A stretch of 64,000 bases of DNA from Embleya sp045207785 (GTDB taxonomy: Bacteria > Actinomycetota > Actinomycetes > Streptomycetales > Streptomycetaceae), in NCBI RefSeq assembly GCF_045207785.1, contig NZ_CP108777.1, positions 558,001 to 622,000 on the forward strand, given 5' to 3'. Every line of letters starts with the position of its first letter. Position 1 is the stretch's first letter. The translations under genes were made by a program, and so were the position numbers. Below are positions 23,700-31,597 of the stretch, one piece after another. Below the pieces are notes generated by a model. The model ran no database searches. It was not told where the DNA came from and was given only the letters and a program-made list of their open reading frames with translations.

Positions 23700-24049
23700 G
23701 TCGCGCCACCCGGCGCGGCGTCGCCGACGTCCACCGATGGACGAAGGCGCGCACGGGGGACCGTGTGCGCCGCCGACCCCGCTCCCGAACCCACCATCGC
23801 CGACTCCTTCGCATGCGCCTGCCGCCGAGGTCCGGGCCGCCGCCCTGGTCTCCGGACGCTCCCGCCGTGGACGCGCGGACCGGACGCCCTCGTTGGCCCG
23901 CTACCCGGGTCCCGGCCGGGCATGCCCGATTCGCGGGGCGATGATCGCGCGTGGAGAACGGCGCGAACACCTTCCGTCCGGAGCGTCCGGACCGTCCGGA
24001 GCTTCCGGAGTGTCGGCGTACCGGCGCCGTGCCGGCTTCCCCGGGGAGG
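23700..24049. other. Intergenic region upstream of ybdK
   Basis: 350 bases between ybdK and the ArsR-like gene with no supported gene. It contains four TCCGGA repeats in a 40-base stretch (about 23978-24012) as part of imperfect repeats; their meaning is unclear. It should hold the ybdK promoter. Confidence 0.35.
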
Positions 24050-25039
24050 TCATGTCGGCCGACGCCGGCCGGTCAGTTGGTCGCCGAGCGGACTGCGGCG
24101 GTACAGGACCTTGCGTCCGTCGCGTGCCCGGGTGACGAGGCCCGTGGCGTACAGCACGCTCAGATGCTGGGACACGGCGCTCGAAGTGACCCGTAGGCGG
24201 CGGGCGAGCTCGACCGTGGGCAGCGGCTCGTCGAGGAGGCTGAGCAGTCTCACCTTGGGCGCGCCCAGCAGGGACACGAGAGCGGGCGCGTCGGCGGTGG
24301 GCGCGCGAACCCAGAGCGTCGCCACCCCGCGGCTGGGGTACGCCAGCATCGGCGGTTCCTCCGGGCTGACCGGGGGCGCGGGCTTGTGGGCGAATACGGA
24401 CGGTACGAGTAGCAGGCCCCGACCGGACGCCGAGACGTGGTGCTCGCCGATCATCTTGTCGATGTGCAGCACGCCGTTTTGCCAGCGCAGATTCGGGTGC
24501 ATGTCGGCGAACAGCAGGCGGGCGCCTCCCATGGCCAGTTGCCGCGCGCGGTAGGTCATGTCGGCCTCCAGCAGCAGTCGCATCTGCGGCCACATCGGCT
24601 TGATGGCCACCTCCCAGTACTGCCGCAGGAGTTCGCAGATGGCATCGCGGAGTCCGATGACGGGCGCGTCGTCGGCGGCGGTGGCGTCGAGCAGCGCCTC
24701 GGGAAGCGGGTCCGGGGCGTGCGTGGCCGGCAGATCGCGGCGGACCAGTGCGGGGGAGGTCCGGCGGACGGCGGCCAGTTCCTCTTCGAAGGCCGGGGCG
24801 AAGCTCGCGGGCCGCGGGGTCAGAAAGTCGGGAAGGGTGCGCCTCACCGCGACCAACGACATCAGCAGGTCGGTGTCGAGTGCATCGAGTCTGCCGAGCA
24901 CGGACCTGCGCCACGGGAGGTGCAGCGCGGATAGGCCCGGCTCGCGCAGCACCCGCAGGCTCAACACGGTCTCGTGCAGGGGTGAGAGGGCGAACCGCGT
25001 GTCCGCGAGGTCCTCGACCCCGAGCCCGAAGCTGATCAT
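24050..25039 (-). CDS. ArsR-like winged-helix regulator with large N-terminal domain (329 aa)
   Basis: The DNA-binding domain is at the C-terminus: RLLSLLDEPLPTVELARRLRVTSSAVSQHLSVLYATGLVTRARDGRKVLYRRSPLGDQL at about residues 260-320. The preceding 250 residues form a domain typical of Streptomyces DUF5937-like regulators (FALSPLHETVLSLRVL, then HPNLRWQNGVLHIDK). The start MISFGLGVEDLADTRFAL at 25039 matches related proteins. It is divergent from an MFS exporter gene across a degenerate SDR relic, and control of that exporter is inferred. Confidence 0.82.
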   Translation of the reverse strand: MISFGLGVEDLADTRFALSPLHETVLSLRVLREPGLSALHLPWRRSVLGRLDALDTDLLMSLVAVRRTLPDFLTPRPASFAPAFEEELAAVRRTSPALVRRDLPATHAPDPLPEALLDATAADDAPVIGLRDAICELLRQYWEVAIKPMWPQMRLLLEADMTYRARQLAMGGARLLFADMHPNLRWQNGVLHIDKMIGEHHVSASGRGLLLVPSVFAHKPAPPVSPEEPPMLAYPSRGVATLWVRAPTADAPALVSLLGAPKVRLLSLLDEPLPTVELARRLRVTSSAVSQHLSVLYATGLVTRARDGRKVLYRRSPLGDQLTGRRRPT

Positions 25040-25095
25040 CAAGCCATACGCTACATCGATTGGCAGCCGGGCACGGGTGCCGTGGACTCCCACAC

Positions 25096-25422
25096 ATGAC
25101 ACACGCAACTCACGCACGGCGCGTGGCGATCGCGACCGGAGCGGTACGGGGCACCGGTATCGCCATGGCCACCGGCGGCGGCACCGGCAGCGGCAGCGGC
25201 AGCGCCATGGCCACGGAACTCGCCCGAGACGGCTCGCCGGTCGGAGGAGCGATCGGGCCGGACGAGGCGGACCGCGCCGCCGCCGTGGAAGCCGGCCCGA
25301 GCAACGGCAACGGCAACGGCAACGGAGCGGCAGCGGTCGCCGCCGACGAGACGACCGCGACCAGGACCACGACCACGACCGCCGCCGTCCAGGTCACGCC
25401 GCCACATGGGCCGGTGGGTTGA
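25096..25422 (+). pseudogene. Degenerate N-terminal fragment of a short-chain dehydrogenase, invaded by simple repeats
   Basis: The frame begins RRVAIATGAVRGTGIAMA, which matches the TGxxxGIG cofactor-binding loop of SDR enzymes, and resumes after a repeat as MATELARDGSPVGGAIGPDEADRAAA. Hexamer repeats encoding TGSGSGS (25171-25203) and NGNGNG (25303-25326) and a run of Thr codons interrupt it. No catalytic YxxxK region follows. It is either a relic or a misleading low-complexity frame; its end overlaps the MFS start region. Confidence 0.5.
25171..25326 (+). repeat. Hexanucleotide repeat tracts in the SDR relic
   Basis: Two simple-sequence tracts are present: ACCGGC/GGCGGC/AGCGGC units at 25171-25203 and AACGGC units at 25303-25326. 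A run of ACGACC-like triplets follows near 25350-25380. All keep a six- or three-base period, as expected from replication slippage. Confidence 0.8.
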
Positions 25423-25423
25423 G

Positions 25424-26626
25424 ATGAGCCGCCGGTTGGTGCTGCTCCTTGCTCTGACCTGCGCCGTCGGCGTGGGCAACATCTATTTCCCGCAGGCGAT
25501 CAGCCCGCTGATCGCCGCCGGACTGCACGAATCGCCCGACTCCGCCTCCCTGGTGGTCACCGCGACCCAGATCGGCTACACGGCCGGGATCTTCCTGCTG
25601 GTACCGCTCGGCGACCGGCTCCCCCACCGCCCGTTCCTCGTCACCTTGCTCGCCCTCGCCGGCGTCGGCCTGCTGGCCGCGGGCTGCGCGCCGGCCCTGC
25701 CGGCCCTCGTCGCCGCCGGCGCCTTCGTCGGCGTCACCACCGTGGCCGCCCAACTCGTCGCCCCGCTGGCGGCCGGGCTGGTGGCCGCCGACCGCCGCGG
25801 AGCGGTGATGGGCACCCTGCTGAGCGGCTCGATCGGCGGCATGCTGCTGGCCCGCACCTTCAGCGGAACGCTCGGCGAATGGCTGGGGTGGCGCGCCCCC
25901 TACCTGGTGGCCGCGGTCGTGGTCCTGCTTCTGGCGACCGTCCTGGCCCACGCCCTGCCGGTCGGCACCCCGTCCTCGCGTCAGCCGTACCGGGCACTCC
26001 TGGCCGAGCCCCTGCGCCTGCTCCGCGGCGAGCCGGAACTGCGCCGCTCCTGCCTCTACCAGGCGACGGTCTTCGCCGGGTTCTCGGCCGTCTGGACCTG
26101 CCTGACGTTCCTGCTCACCGGCCCGGCCTACGGTCTGGGCGCCCAGGCGGTGGGGATGCTCGCCCTGGTCGGCGCGGCGACCATGGTCTGCACCCCGTTC
26201 GCCGGACGCCTGGTGGACCGCATAGGACCCGACCCGGTGAACCTGGTCTGCATGCTCGGGGTCCTCGGCTCGGCCGCGGTCCTCGCCGTGGGCGCCCGGG
26301 GCGGCGCGCTCGGTCTGGCCGCCCTGGTCCTCGGCACGCTGCTGCTCGACATCGCGATGCAGTGCGGCATGGTCGCCAACCAGGCCCGGGTGTTCGCCCT
26401 GCGTGCCGACGCCCGCAGCCGGCTCAACACCGCCTACATGACCTGCGCCTACCTGGGCGGCAGCGGAGGTTCCTGGGTCGGGGTACGCGTCTACGGGCAG
26501 GCCGGTTGGCGGGGCGTGTGCGCGCTCGTGGCGTTTCTCGCCGCGCTCGCCCTGGCCCGCCACGTCGTGGCGCTGTACGGCCGAACGCCCCGGTGCGACG
26601 AGAGCCCGGCCACAAGCCGGCATTGA
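25424..26626 (+). CDS. MFS transporter (400 aa)
   Basis: Twelve hydrophobic segments are visible, starting RRLVLLLALTCAVGVGNIYFPQAISPLIAAGL, with the loop LLVPLGDRLPHRPFLVTLLALAGVG between segments 2 and 3. It resembles proton-coupled exporters of the YnfM/EmrD type (DHA1). The ATG at 25424 was chosen because RR immediately precedes the first membrane segment; an in-frame ATG at 25406 is possible. Divergent from the ArsR-like regulator, so probably under its control. Substrate unknown. Confidence 0.86.
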   Translation: MSRRLVLLLALTCAVGVGNIYFPQAISPLIAAGLHESPDSASLVVTATQIGYTAGIFLLVPLGDRLPHRPFLVTLLALAGVGLLAAGCAPALPALVAAGAFVGVTTVAAQLVAPLAAGLVAADRRGAVMGTLLSGSIGGMLLARTFSGTLGEWLGWRAPYLVAAVVVLLLATVLAHALPVGTPSSRQPYRALLAEPLRLLRGEPELRRSCLYQATVFAGFSAVWTCLTFLLTGPAYGLGAQAVGMLALVGAATMVCTPFAGRLVDRIGPDPVNLVCMLGVLGSAAVLAVGARGGALGLAALVLGTLLLDIAMQCGMVANQARVFALRADARSRLNTAYMTCAYLGGSGGSWVGVRVYGQAGWRGVCALVAFLAALALARHVVALYGRTPRCDESPATSRH

Positions 26627-26795
26627 CCTCGTCGACCGCGGCCGCGGTGCCGGGCGGGCTGGGTTGGGCTGGGCCGCCAACGTCCACAGCTATCCCGATC
26701 CGGACTGGGTGGCACTGTTCGTCGGCAACTACACCCTCACCGACCTGCGCCCACTCATCGAACTGCCGGACAAGCTCATCACCGGCCGCACATAA
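26622..26795 (+). pseudogene. Unassigned coding relic
   Basis: A frame with good third-position G/C (WAANVHSYPDPDWVALF, VGNYTLTDLRPLIELPDKL, ending at TAA 26793-26795) has no start codon and begins abruptly beside the MFS stop. It looks like the C-terminus of a truncated protein; the family is not recognised. Confidence 0.35.
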
Positions 26796-26829
26796 CGACA
26801 AACTCGCAGCCGGACAAGCCCCCGACCCA

Positions 26830-26931
26830 CCACCCGTCCCCGGTGCCTGGCACGGCACCTGGACCTTCCAGCCGCCGGCCCGACGCCTTCGCGAACAGGG
26901 CCACCAGGCGTACCCCCTGACCCTGACCGGA
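26830..26931 (+). pseudogene. N-terminal relic of an alpha/beta hydrolase
   Basis: The frame reads VPGAWHGTWTFQPPARR, LREQGHQAYPLTLTG, matching the start of alpha/beta hydrolases of the salicylate-esterase-like type (usual form VPGAWHGAW...YPLTLTGLGER). It ends abruptly at 26931, where unrelated sequence preceding the SARP gene begins. No nucleophile region follows. Confidence 0.5.
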
Positions 26932-27044
26932 TGTGAATTTCTCATGTCTCGGTGGTGGCGGGTTCATGTTGCTACTCGTGATCGTCTCTCTGTCGGGGGG
27001 CGCGGGGGCGTGACAGGGTCGGCGGGGTCTGGGAGGAGGTTGTG

Positions 27045-27857
27045 ATGGAGTGTTTGGAGATCGGGCTGCTGGGCCCGCTGACGGTCACGGTCGGCGGGGT
27101 TTCGGTGGTCCCGCGGGCAGCGCAACAGCGGAGGCTGCTGGCACTGTTGGTGGTCAACCTCGGGCGTGAGGTGGGGATGGCCGCCATCGAGGAGGAGCTG
27201 TGGGCGGGGCGGCCGCCGAGTCGGCCGGCGGCCACGGTGCAGACGTACGTGAAGGAGATCCGGCAGCGGATCGCCGCCGCGGCGGCACAGTCGCCGCGGG
27301 AGTGCGATCCCAAGGCGCTCCTGAGCCGGGGCCACAACGGGTATCGCCTCGGGGAGCCGGAAGCCCGACTGGACGCACGGGTGTTCGAGGCGGCGGTGCG
27401 CGACGCGAGTCACGCGCACGCGAGCGGCGACGACGCCCGGGCGGCGTGCCTGCTGTCCGCGGGCCTGGCGCTGTGGCGCGGACGCGCGTTGGAGGACGTG
27501 CGCTGCGGCGGCGCGCTGGGGGCCGAGGCGATGCGGCTCGAGGAGTTGCGGCTCGCGGCGCTCGAGGCGCGGATCGACGCCGACCTGCGGCTGGGTCGCC
27601 ACCATGGGCTGGTGAGCGAACTCACCGCGCTGACCCGCCTGTACCCGTTGCAGGAGAACGTGCACGGCCAGCTGATCCTGGCCCTGCACCGCAGCGGCCG
27701 CCCGTCGCACGCGCTGGAGGTGTTCCGGCGGTTGCGCGCGACGTTCGTGCGGGAGTTGGGCATCGAGCCCTCCCGGCGGCTTCAGGACCTGCACCGTTCG
27801 GTGCTGGCCGCGGACGCGCTCCTGGACGCGCCGATGCCGGCCGTCGCGGCGCTCTGA
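27045..27857 (+). CDS. SARP-type transcriptional activator (270 aa)
   Basis: The N-terminal winged-helix domain is EIGLLGPLTVTVGGVSVVPRAAQQRRLLALLVVNLGREVGMAAIEEELWAG, then ATVQTYVKEIRQRI and HNGYRL. The BTAD helical domain follows (ARVFEAAVRDASHAHASGDDARAACLLSAGLALWRG to LHRSGRPSHALEVFRRLRATFVRELGIEPSRRLQDLHRSVL). Such regulators activate antibiotic or RiPP clusters. Length is that of a minimal SARP without extra domains. GGGAGGAGG lies 5-13 nt upstream; a GTG three bases before the ATG is possible. The truncated SagB-like gene follows after 62 nt and is the obvious partner. Confidence 0.9.
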   Translation: MECLEIGLLGPLTVTVGGVSVVPRAAQQRRLLALLVVNLGREVGMAAIEEELWAGRPPSRPAATVQTYVKEIRQRIAAAAAQSPRECDPKALLSRGHNGYRLGEPEARLDARVFEAAVRDASHAHASGDDARAACLLSAGLALWRGRALEDVRCGGALGAEAMRLEELRLAALEARIDADLRLGRHHGLVSELTALTRLYPLQENVHGQLILALHRSGRPSHALEVFRRLRATFVRELGIEPSRRLQDLHRSVLAADALLDAPMPAVAAL

Positions 27858-27919
27858 CCCGGGGCGCCGCCCGGCGCGGCCTGCCCCCGGCTCGCACGTT
27901 CGGCAACGAGAGGTACGAC

Positions 27920-28552
27920 ATGTGGCGCATCGCCGCCGACGCCCCCACCTTCCATCTGTGGTCGCTGTCCGAGGACGTGCTCCTGCACCGCGGCTCGAAC
28001 CAGGAGCAACTCGTGCTCACCAGCCGCTGGGGGGTCGATCGCCTCGACCGACCCCACCCGGCGGTGTACGAGGCGCTGCGCCGCATGGACCTGGGCCCCG
28101 TGCTCCTGGCCAACGCCGCCGACACCCGGCCGGGCCCGGATTCGCCGCCGGCCGGTGAGGTCCAGCCCGTCGTCCGCGCCGCGCTGCGCGGGCTGTCGCA
28201 CCTGGTGGTGCGCACGCTCGGGGTGGACGACCTGCGCGGTCCGCTGTTGTCGGTGGTCCCGACCGCGCCCCAGGCGTCGTTCTCCCTGGTCCGGCTGCCG
28301 GCGCGGCAGGCCGTACGGGTGCCCGGCCACGTCACGCTGACCGTGCTGGACTCCGGCCTCGTCGTCGAGAACGCGCAGTCCCCGTACCGGGTCGTGCTGC
28401 ATCGGCCCGAAGCCGCCCTGGTGGTGGCGCTGTTGGCCTGGCCGGCCACGCCGGACGCCGCTTCGCCGGCCCTGCGGCTGCCGCCGCGGGTCACGGCGGA
28501 CATCATCGACTACCTGGCGGCGGCCGGGATGGCCACCCGGGCGAACGGCTGA
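27920..28552 (+). CDS. Free-standing N-terminal region of a SagB-type dehydrogenase (210 aa)
   Basis: The order FHLWSLSEDVLLHRGS, VLTSRWGVDRLDRPHPAVYEALRRMDLGPVLLAN, LSHLVVRTLG, GPLLSVVPTA, YRVVLHRPEAALVVALLAWPAT and IDYLAAAGM follows the non-catalytic N-terminal region of actinomycete SagB-type FMN dehydrogenases. Those enzymes oxidise azolines in thiazole/oxazole-modified peptides. Here the chain ends exactly where the nitroreductase catalytic domain would begin. No such domain, cyclodehydratase or precursor peptide is visible nearby. It may be a peptide-binding partner protein or a remnant. It sits downstream of a SARP gene. Confidence 0.65.
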   Translation: MWRIAADAPTFHLWSLSEDVLLHRGSNQEQLVLTSRWGVDRLDRPHPAVYEALRRMDLGPVLLANAADTRPGPDSPPAGEVQPVVRAALRGLSHLVVRTLGVDDLRGPLLSVVPTAPQASFSLVRLPARQAVRVPGHVTLTVLDSGLVVENAQSPYRVVLHRPEAALVVALLAWPATPDAASPALRLPPRVTADIIDYLAAAGMATRANG

Positions 28553-28586
28553 GCCACCGCGACCGCCGTGACCGCCGTGACGATGA

Positions 28587-29195
28587 CTAGACCAGCCAGT
28601 CGTACTCCCGCGCGATGCGGATCGCGTCGACTCGGCCGCGCGCGTTCAGCTTGGCGACCACGCTCGTCAGGTAGTTGCGGACCGTCCCCGTGGTCAGGTG
28701 CAGCAAGGCCGCGATCTCGGTGGCCTCGTGGCCTTCCGAGGCCAGCCGCAGCACCGCGGTCTCACGCTCGGTCAGCGGATTCTCCACGCCGCTCCACGCG
28801 GCCAGCGCCAACTTGGCGTCGATGACCCGGTGCCCGGCGTGCACCCGGCGGACGGCGTCGGCCAGTTCGTCGGGCGAGTCGTCCTTGAGCAGGAAACCGG
28901 ACACCTGCGCGGTCAGCGCGCGGCGCAGGGTGCCCGGGCGGCCGAGGCTGGTGAGGATCAGCGTCTTGCAGCCCGGCATCTCCGCGTGCAGCCGCGCGGC
29001 GGCGCTGAGGCCGTCCAGTCCGGGCAGGTCGATGTCGATCAGAGCGACGTCGGGCCGGGTCTCGGCCGCGGCCGCGAGGATCTCGTCGCCGCGGGCGAGT
29101 TGGCTGACCACCTCGAAGTCGTCCTCGAGTTCCAGCAGGGCGACCAACGCGCCGCGCACCATGTGCATGTCTTCGGCCAGCAGGATGCGGATCAC
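28587..29195 (-). CDS. LuxR/NarL-type response regulator (202 aa)
   Basis: The receiver domain carries the acidic pair in LLAEDMHMVR, the phosphorylated Asp in VALIDIDLPGLDG, and the conserved Lys in GFLLKDDSPDELADAVRRV. The C-terminal LuxR helix-turn-helix is LTERETAVLRLASEGHEATEIAALLHLTTGTVRNYLTSVVAKLNARGRVDAI. It is of the DesR-like class. It lies 83 nt downstream of its cognate kinase gene on the same strand and probably controls the divergent ABC exporter. Confidence 0.92.
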   Translation of the reverse strand: MIRILLAEDMHMVRGALVALLELEDDFEVVSQLARGDEILAAAAETRPDVALIDIDLPGLDGLSAAARLHAEMPGCKTLILTSLGRPGTLRRALTAQVSGFLLKDDSPDELADAVRRVHAGHRVIDAKLALAAWSGVENPLTERETAVLRLASEGHEATEIAALLHLTTGTVRNYLTSVVAKLNARGRVDAIRIAREYDWLV

Positions 29196-29278
29196 TGTCG
29201 GCGAGCCCCCGTTCGTGCTGCTTCGCCCTTGTCTGCCGCGAGCGTAACAACGCCGTCGAGGCGCATCGCGCCCACCCC

Positions 29279-30622
29279 TCAGGCGACCGAGCGACGGTTT
29301 GTCGGCGCGTCGCCGTCCGGATCGGCCGCGGGTTGGTCAATCCCGTGGGTCGTCCGATCCCCGGCCTCCGGCACGACGTCGGCGTGCGTGTCCGCGTCCG
29401 CATCGCCCGGTGGTGCCTCCGCGACGAGCCGAAACGTGTCGCCGGCTCCGCGTTGCCAGGCCAACGTGCCGCCGACCGCGCTCAGTCGGGCCGCGAGGCT
29501 GCCCAACCCGCCGCCCCCGTGCGGGGATTCGTCCCGATACTCCGCGGCCACGCCGTCGTTGGTCACGGTCAGGCGTACGAGCCGCCCGTCCCGGACCGCC
29601 GCGATCGAGCACCGCGACGCCCGGCTGTGCCGCAGCACGTTGGTGACCGCCTCGCGCAACACCGTCGCGAGCACGGTGTCCACCCGGGAACCGACCGCGC
29701 CGGCCGTGAACTCGGCGCGCACCTCCATGCCGGCCGCGCCCAGCGTGGTCCGGGCCGAGCGGATCTCCTCCTCCAGGGACATGTCGCGGTATGCGCTCGC
29801 GACCGCGCGGACGTCCGCGAGCGCCTGCCGCGAGATGGCCAGCACGTCCTGGGTCTCGGCGACGGCCCGGTCCGGCTGCTTGGCGATCAGCCGCCGGATC
29901 AGCTCGCTCTTGAGCGTGATGGCCGACAGGCTGTACCCCAGCAGGTCGTGCAAGTCACGGGCGAACCGCAGCCGTTCGCGCGTGACCGCCATGCGCCCGA
30001 GCTCCTCGCGGGACTCGTGCAGGGCGCGGACGACGTCCGCGAGCCGAGTGAGGCCGAACGTCACGACGCCGGTGAGCAGGGTCGTCTGCACCACGTACAC
30101 CTTGAACACGAGCGTCGTGTCGTTCAGGATCGCCGGGGGCAGCATGCTCGCGCCGATCAGCGCGTACAGCGGCCAGGCCCAGCGTGGCGGCAGGAGCAGC
30201 AGGATCGAACCGGCGAGGAACCCCGCCATCGCCCCCCAGTACATGGAGAACACGGCGAGTGGCAGGTACGTGAGCGCCGCCTGGGCGCCGAGCGTCAGGC
30301 ACTTGCGGCGCGCCGAGGCCGCGCCCGCACCCGCTGAGGAGTGCACGAGCTGGAGCGCGTAGATCCCGGCCATACACAGCAGCGCGGCGGCGACCCGGCC
30401 CGACGAGCCGCCCGCGTTCAGGATGTTGAGGACGGTGACGCCGAAGTAGCACAGCAACGCGGCATTCAGGATCACCCGGGCCATCCGCGGCGCCGGGAAC
30501 CCAGCGATGTCGCCGAGGCCGCCATCCGCGCTCGACCGGCCGTCGAACGGCTCCGACCCCGTCCCCCGTTCCGCCCCCGGTTCCGTCCCCGGTTCGTCCT
30601 GCTGTGTCGTCGACGCGTTCAA
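29279..30622 (-). CDS. Membrane histidine kinase, HisKA_3 type (447 aa)
   Basis: After a hydrophilic N-terminus rich in Gly/Pro/Glu, about five membrane segments (ARVILNAALLCYFGVTVLNIL to FKVYVVQTTLLTGVVTFGL) precede the dimerisation helix RFARDLHDLLGYSLSAITLKSELI. Its His is the phosphorylation site. The ATPase domain carries VLREAVTNVLRHSRA and GLGSLAARLSAVGG. The C-terminal 45 residues are an acidic disordered tail. The TTG at 30622 is preferred because GGAAGG lies 6 nt upstream; an in-frame ATG at 30658 is the alternative. It partners the response regulator 83 nt downstream. Confidence 0.9.
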   Translation of the reverse strand: MNASTTQQDEPGTEPGAERGTGSEPFDGRSSADGGLGDIAGFPAPRMARVILNAALLCYFGVTVLNILNAGGSSGRVAAALLCMAGIYALQLVHSSAGAGAASARRKCLTLGAQAALTYLPLAVFSMYWGAMAGFLAGSILLLLPPRWAWPLYALIGASMLPPAILNDTTLVFKVYVVQTTLLTGVVTFGLTRLADVVRALHESREELGRMAVTRERLRFARDLHDLLGYSLSAITLKSELIRRLIAKQPDRAVAETQDVLAISRQALADVRAVASAYRDMSLEEEIRSARTTLGAAGMEVRAEFTAGAVGSRVDTVLATVLREAVTNVLRHSRASRCSIAAVRDGRLVRLTVTNDGVAAEYRDESPHGGGGLGSLAARLSAVGGTLAWQRGAGDTFRLVAEAPPGDADADTHADVVPEAGDRTTHGIDQPAADPDGDAPTNRRSVA

Positions 30623-30705
30623 GTGCTGCCTTCCGGTGTGCGACGCCCTTCCCCGCACGACCTCCCCGAAGGCACGGCCTTGCGTCCGGGAGCATAGACG
30701 AGAGG

Positions 30706-30760
30706 GCTCAGCGCCACCTCAGCGCGACCTCAGCACGGCCTCAGCACGGCCTCAGCACGG
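30706..30760. repeat. 11-bp tandem repeat CCTCAGCACGG in a divergent promoter region
   Basis: Four copies run from 30717 to 30760 (CCTCAGCGCGA, then CCTCAGCACGG three times), with a degenerate copy at 30706-30716. The 11-bp period places each copy on the same face of the helix. It lies between the kinase gene and the ABC exporter gene, 18 bp from the latter's start, and may be a response-regulator binding array. Confidence 0.75.
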
Positions 30761-30778
30761 CCCGGAAGCATTCCGATC

Positions 30779-31597
30779 ATGATCGGGAAACAGGACTCGC
30801 AGGTCCTCGAAGCGGACGTCGTACGGCTCGAGCACGTACGCAAGACCCACGGCACGGCCAAGCACGAAGTGGTCGCACTCGACGACGTCACCGTCGGACT
30901 GCGGCGGGGCAGTTTCACCGCGGTGATGGGGCCCTCCGGTTCGGGCAAGAGCACCTTCCTGCAGTGCGCGGCGGGCCTGGACCGGCCGACCTCGGGATCG
31001 GTACACCTGGACGGCCGGGACCTCGGCGCGCTCGGCGAACGTCGACTCACCAGACTCCGGCGCGAGCGGATCGGCTTCGTCTTCCAGGCCTTCAACCTGC
31101 TTCCCGCGCTGACCGTGACCGACAACGTCACGCTGCCGCTGCGACTGGCCGGACGCCGGGCCGACAAGGACGAGGTCACGGCGGTCCTCGAACGCGTCGG
31201 CCTGGCCGAGCGGCGACACAGCCGCCCCGGCGAACTGTCCGGCGGCCAGCAACAGCGCGTCGCCATCGCCCGCGCGCTGATCGCCAAACCTGCGGTGATC
31301 TTCGGCGACGAGCCGACCGGAGCACTCGACACCCGCACCGCGCACGACGTCCTGACCCTGCTGCGCGAGGCCGTGGCGCACTCCGGCCAGACCATCGTGA
31401 TGGTCACCCACGACCCGGAGGCCGCCGCGCACGCCGACCGCGTCCTGTTCCTGCGCGACGGCCGATTCGTGGACACGCTGGAGCGCCCCCGAGCGGCCGA
31501 GATCGCCGCCCGCATGACCACGCTCGGCAACGCGCAGGCCGGGCCCGCCGCCGGCCTCGCGGCCACCGCGAACGCACGAGCCGAGGCAAGCCGATGA
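30779..31597 (+). CDS. ABC transporter ATP-binding protein, MacB/LolD type (272 aa)
   Basis: Walker A is in MGPSGSGKSTFLQ, the signature in PGELSGGQQQRVAIARALI, and Walker B in VIFGDEPTGALD, with Q-loop VFQAFNLLPAL and switch His in VTHD. This is the class that pairs with FtsX-type permeases in antimicrobial-peptide resistance and lipid extraction. About 40 extra Ala-rich residues follow the domain. Its stop overlaps the permease ATG by 4 nt. It is divergent from the two-component system, which probably induces it. Confidence 0.92.
   Translation: MIGKQDSQVLEADVVRLEHVRKTHGTAKHEVVALDDVTVGLRRGSFTAVMGPSGSGKSTFLQCAAGLDRPTSGSVHLDGRDLGALGERRLTRLRRERIGFVFQAFNLLPALTVTDNVTLPLRLAGRRADKDEVTAVLERVGLAERRHSRPGELSGGQQQRVAIARALIAKPAVIFGDEPTGALDTRTAHDVLTLLREAVAHSGQTIVMVTHDPEAAAHADRVLFLRDGRFVDTLERPRAAEIAARMTTLGNAQAGPAAGLAATANARAEASR

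Noticed and set aside
30706..30760. CRISPR-like array
   Set aside because: The repeats are 11 bp, directly adjacent with no spacers, and there are no cas genes.
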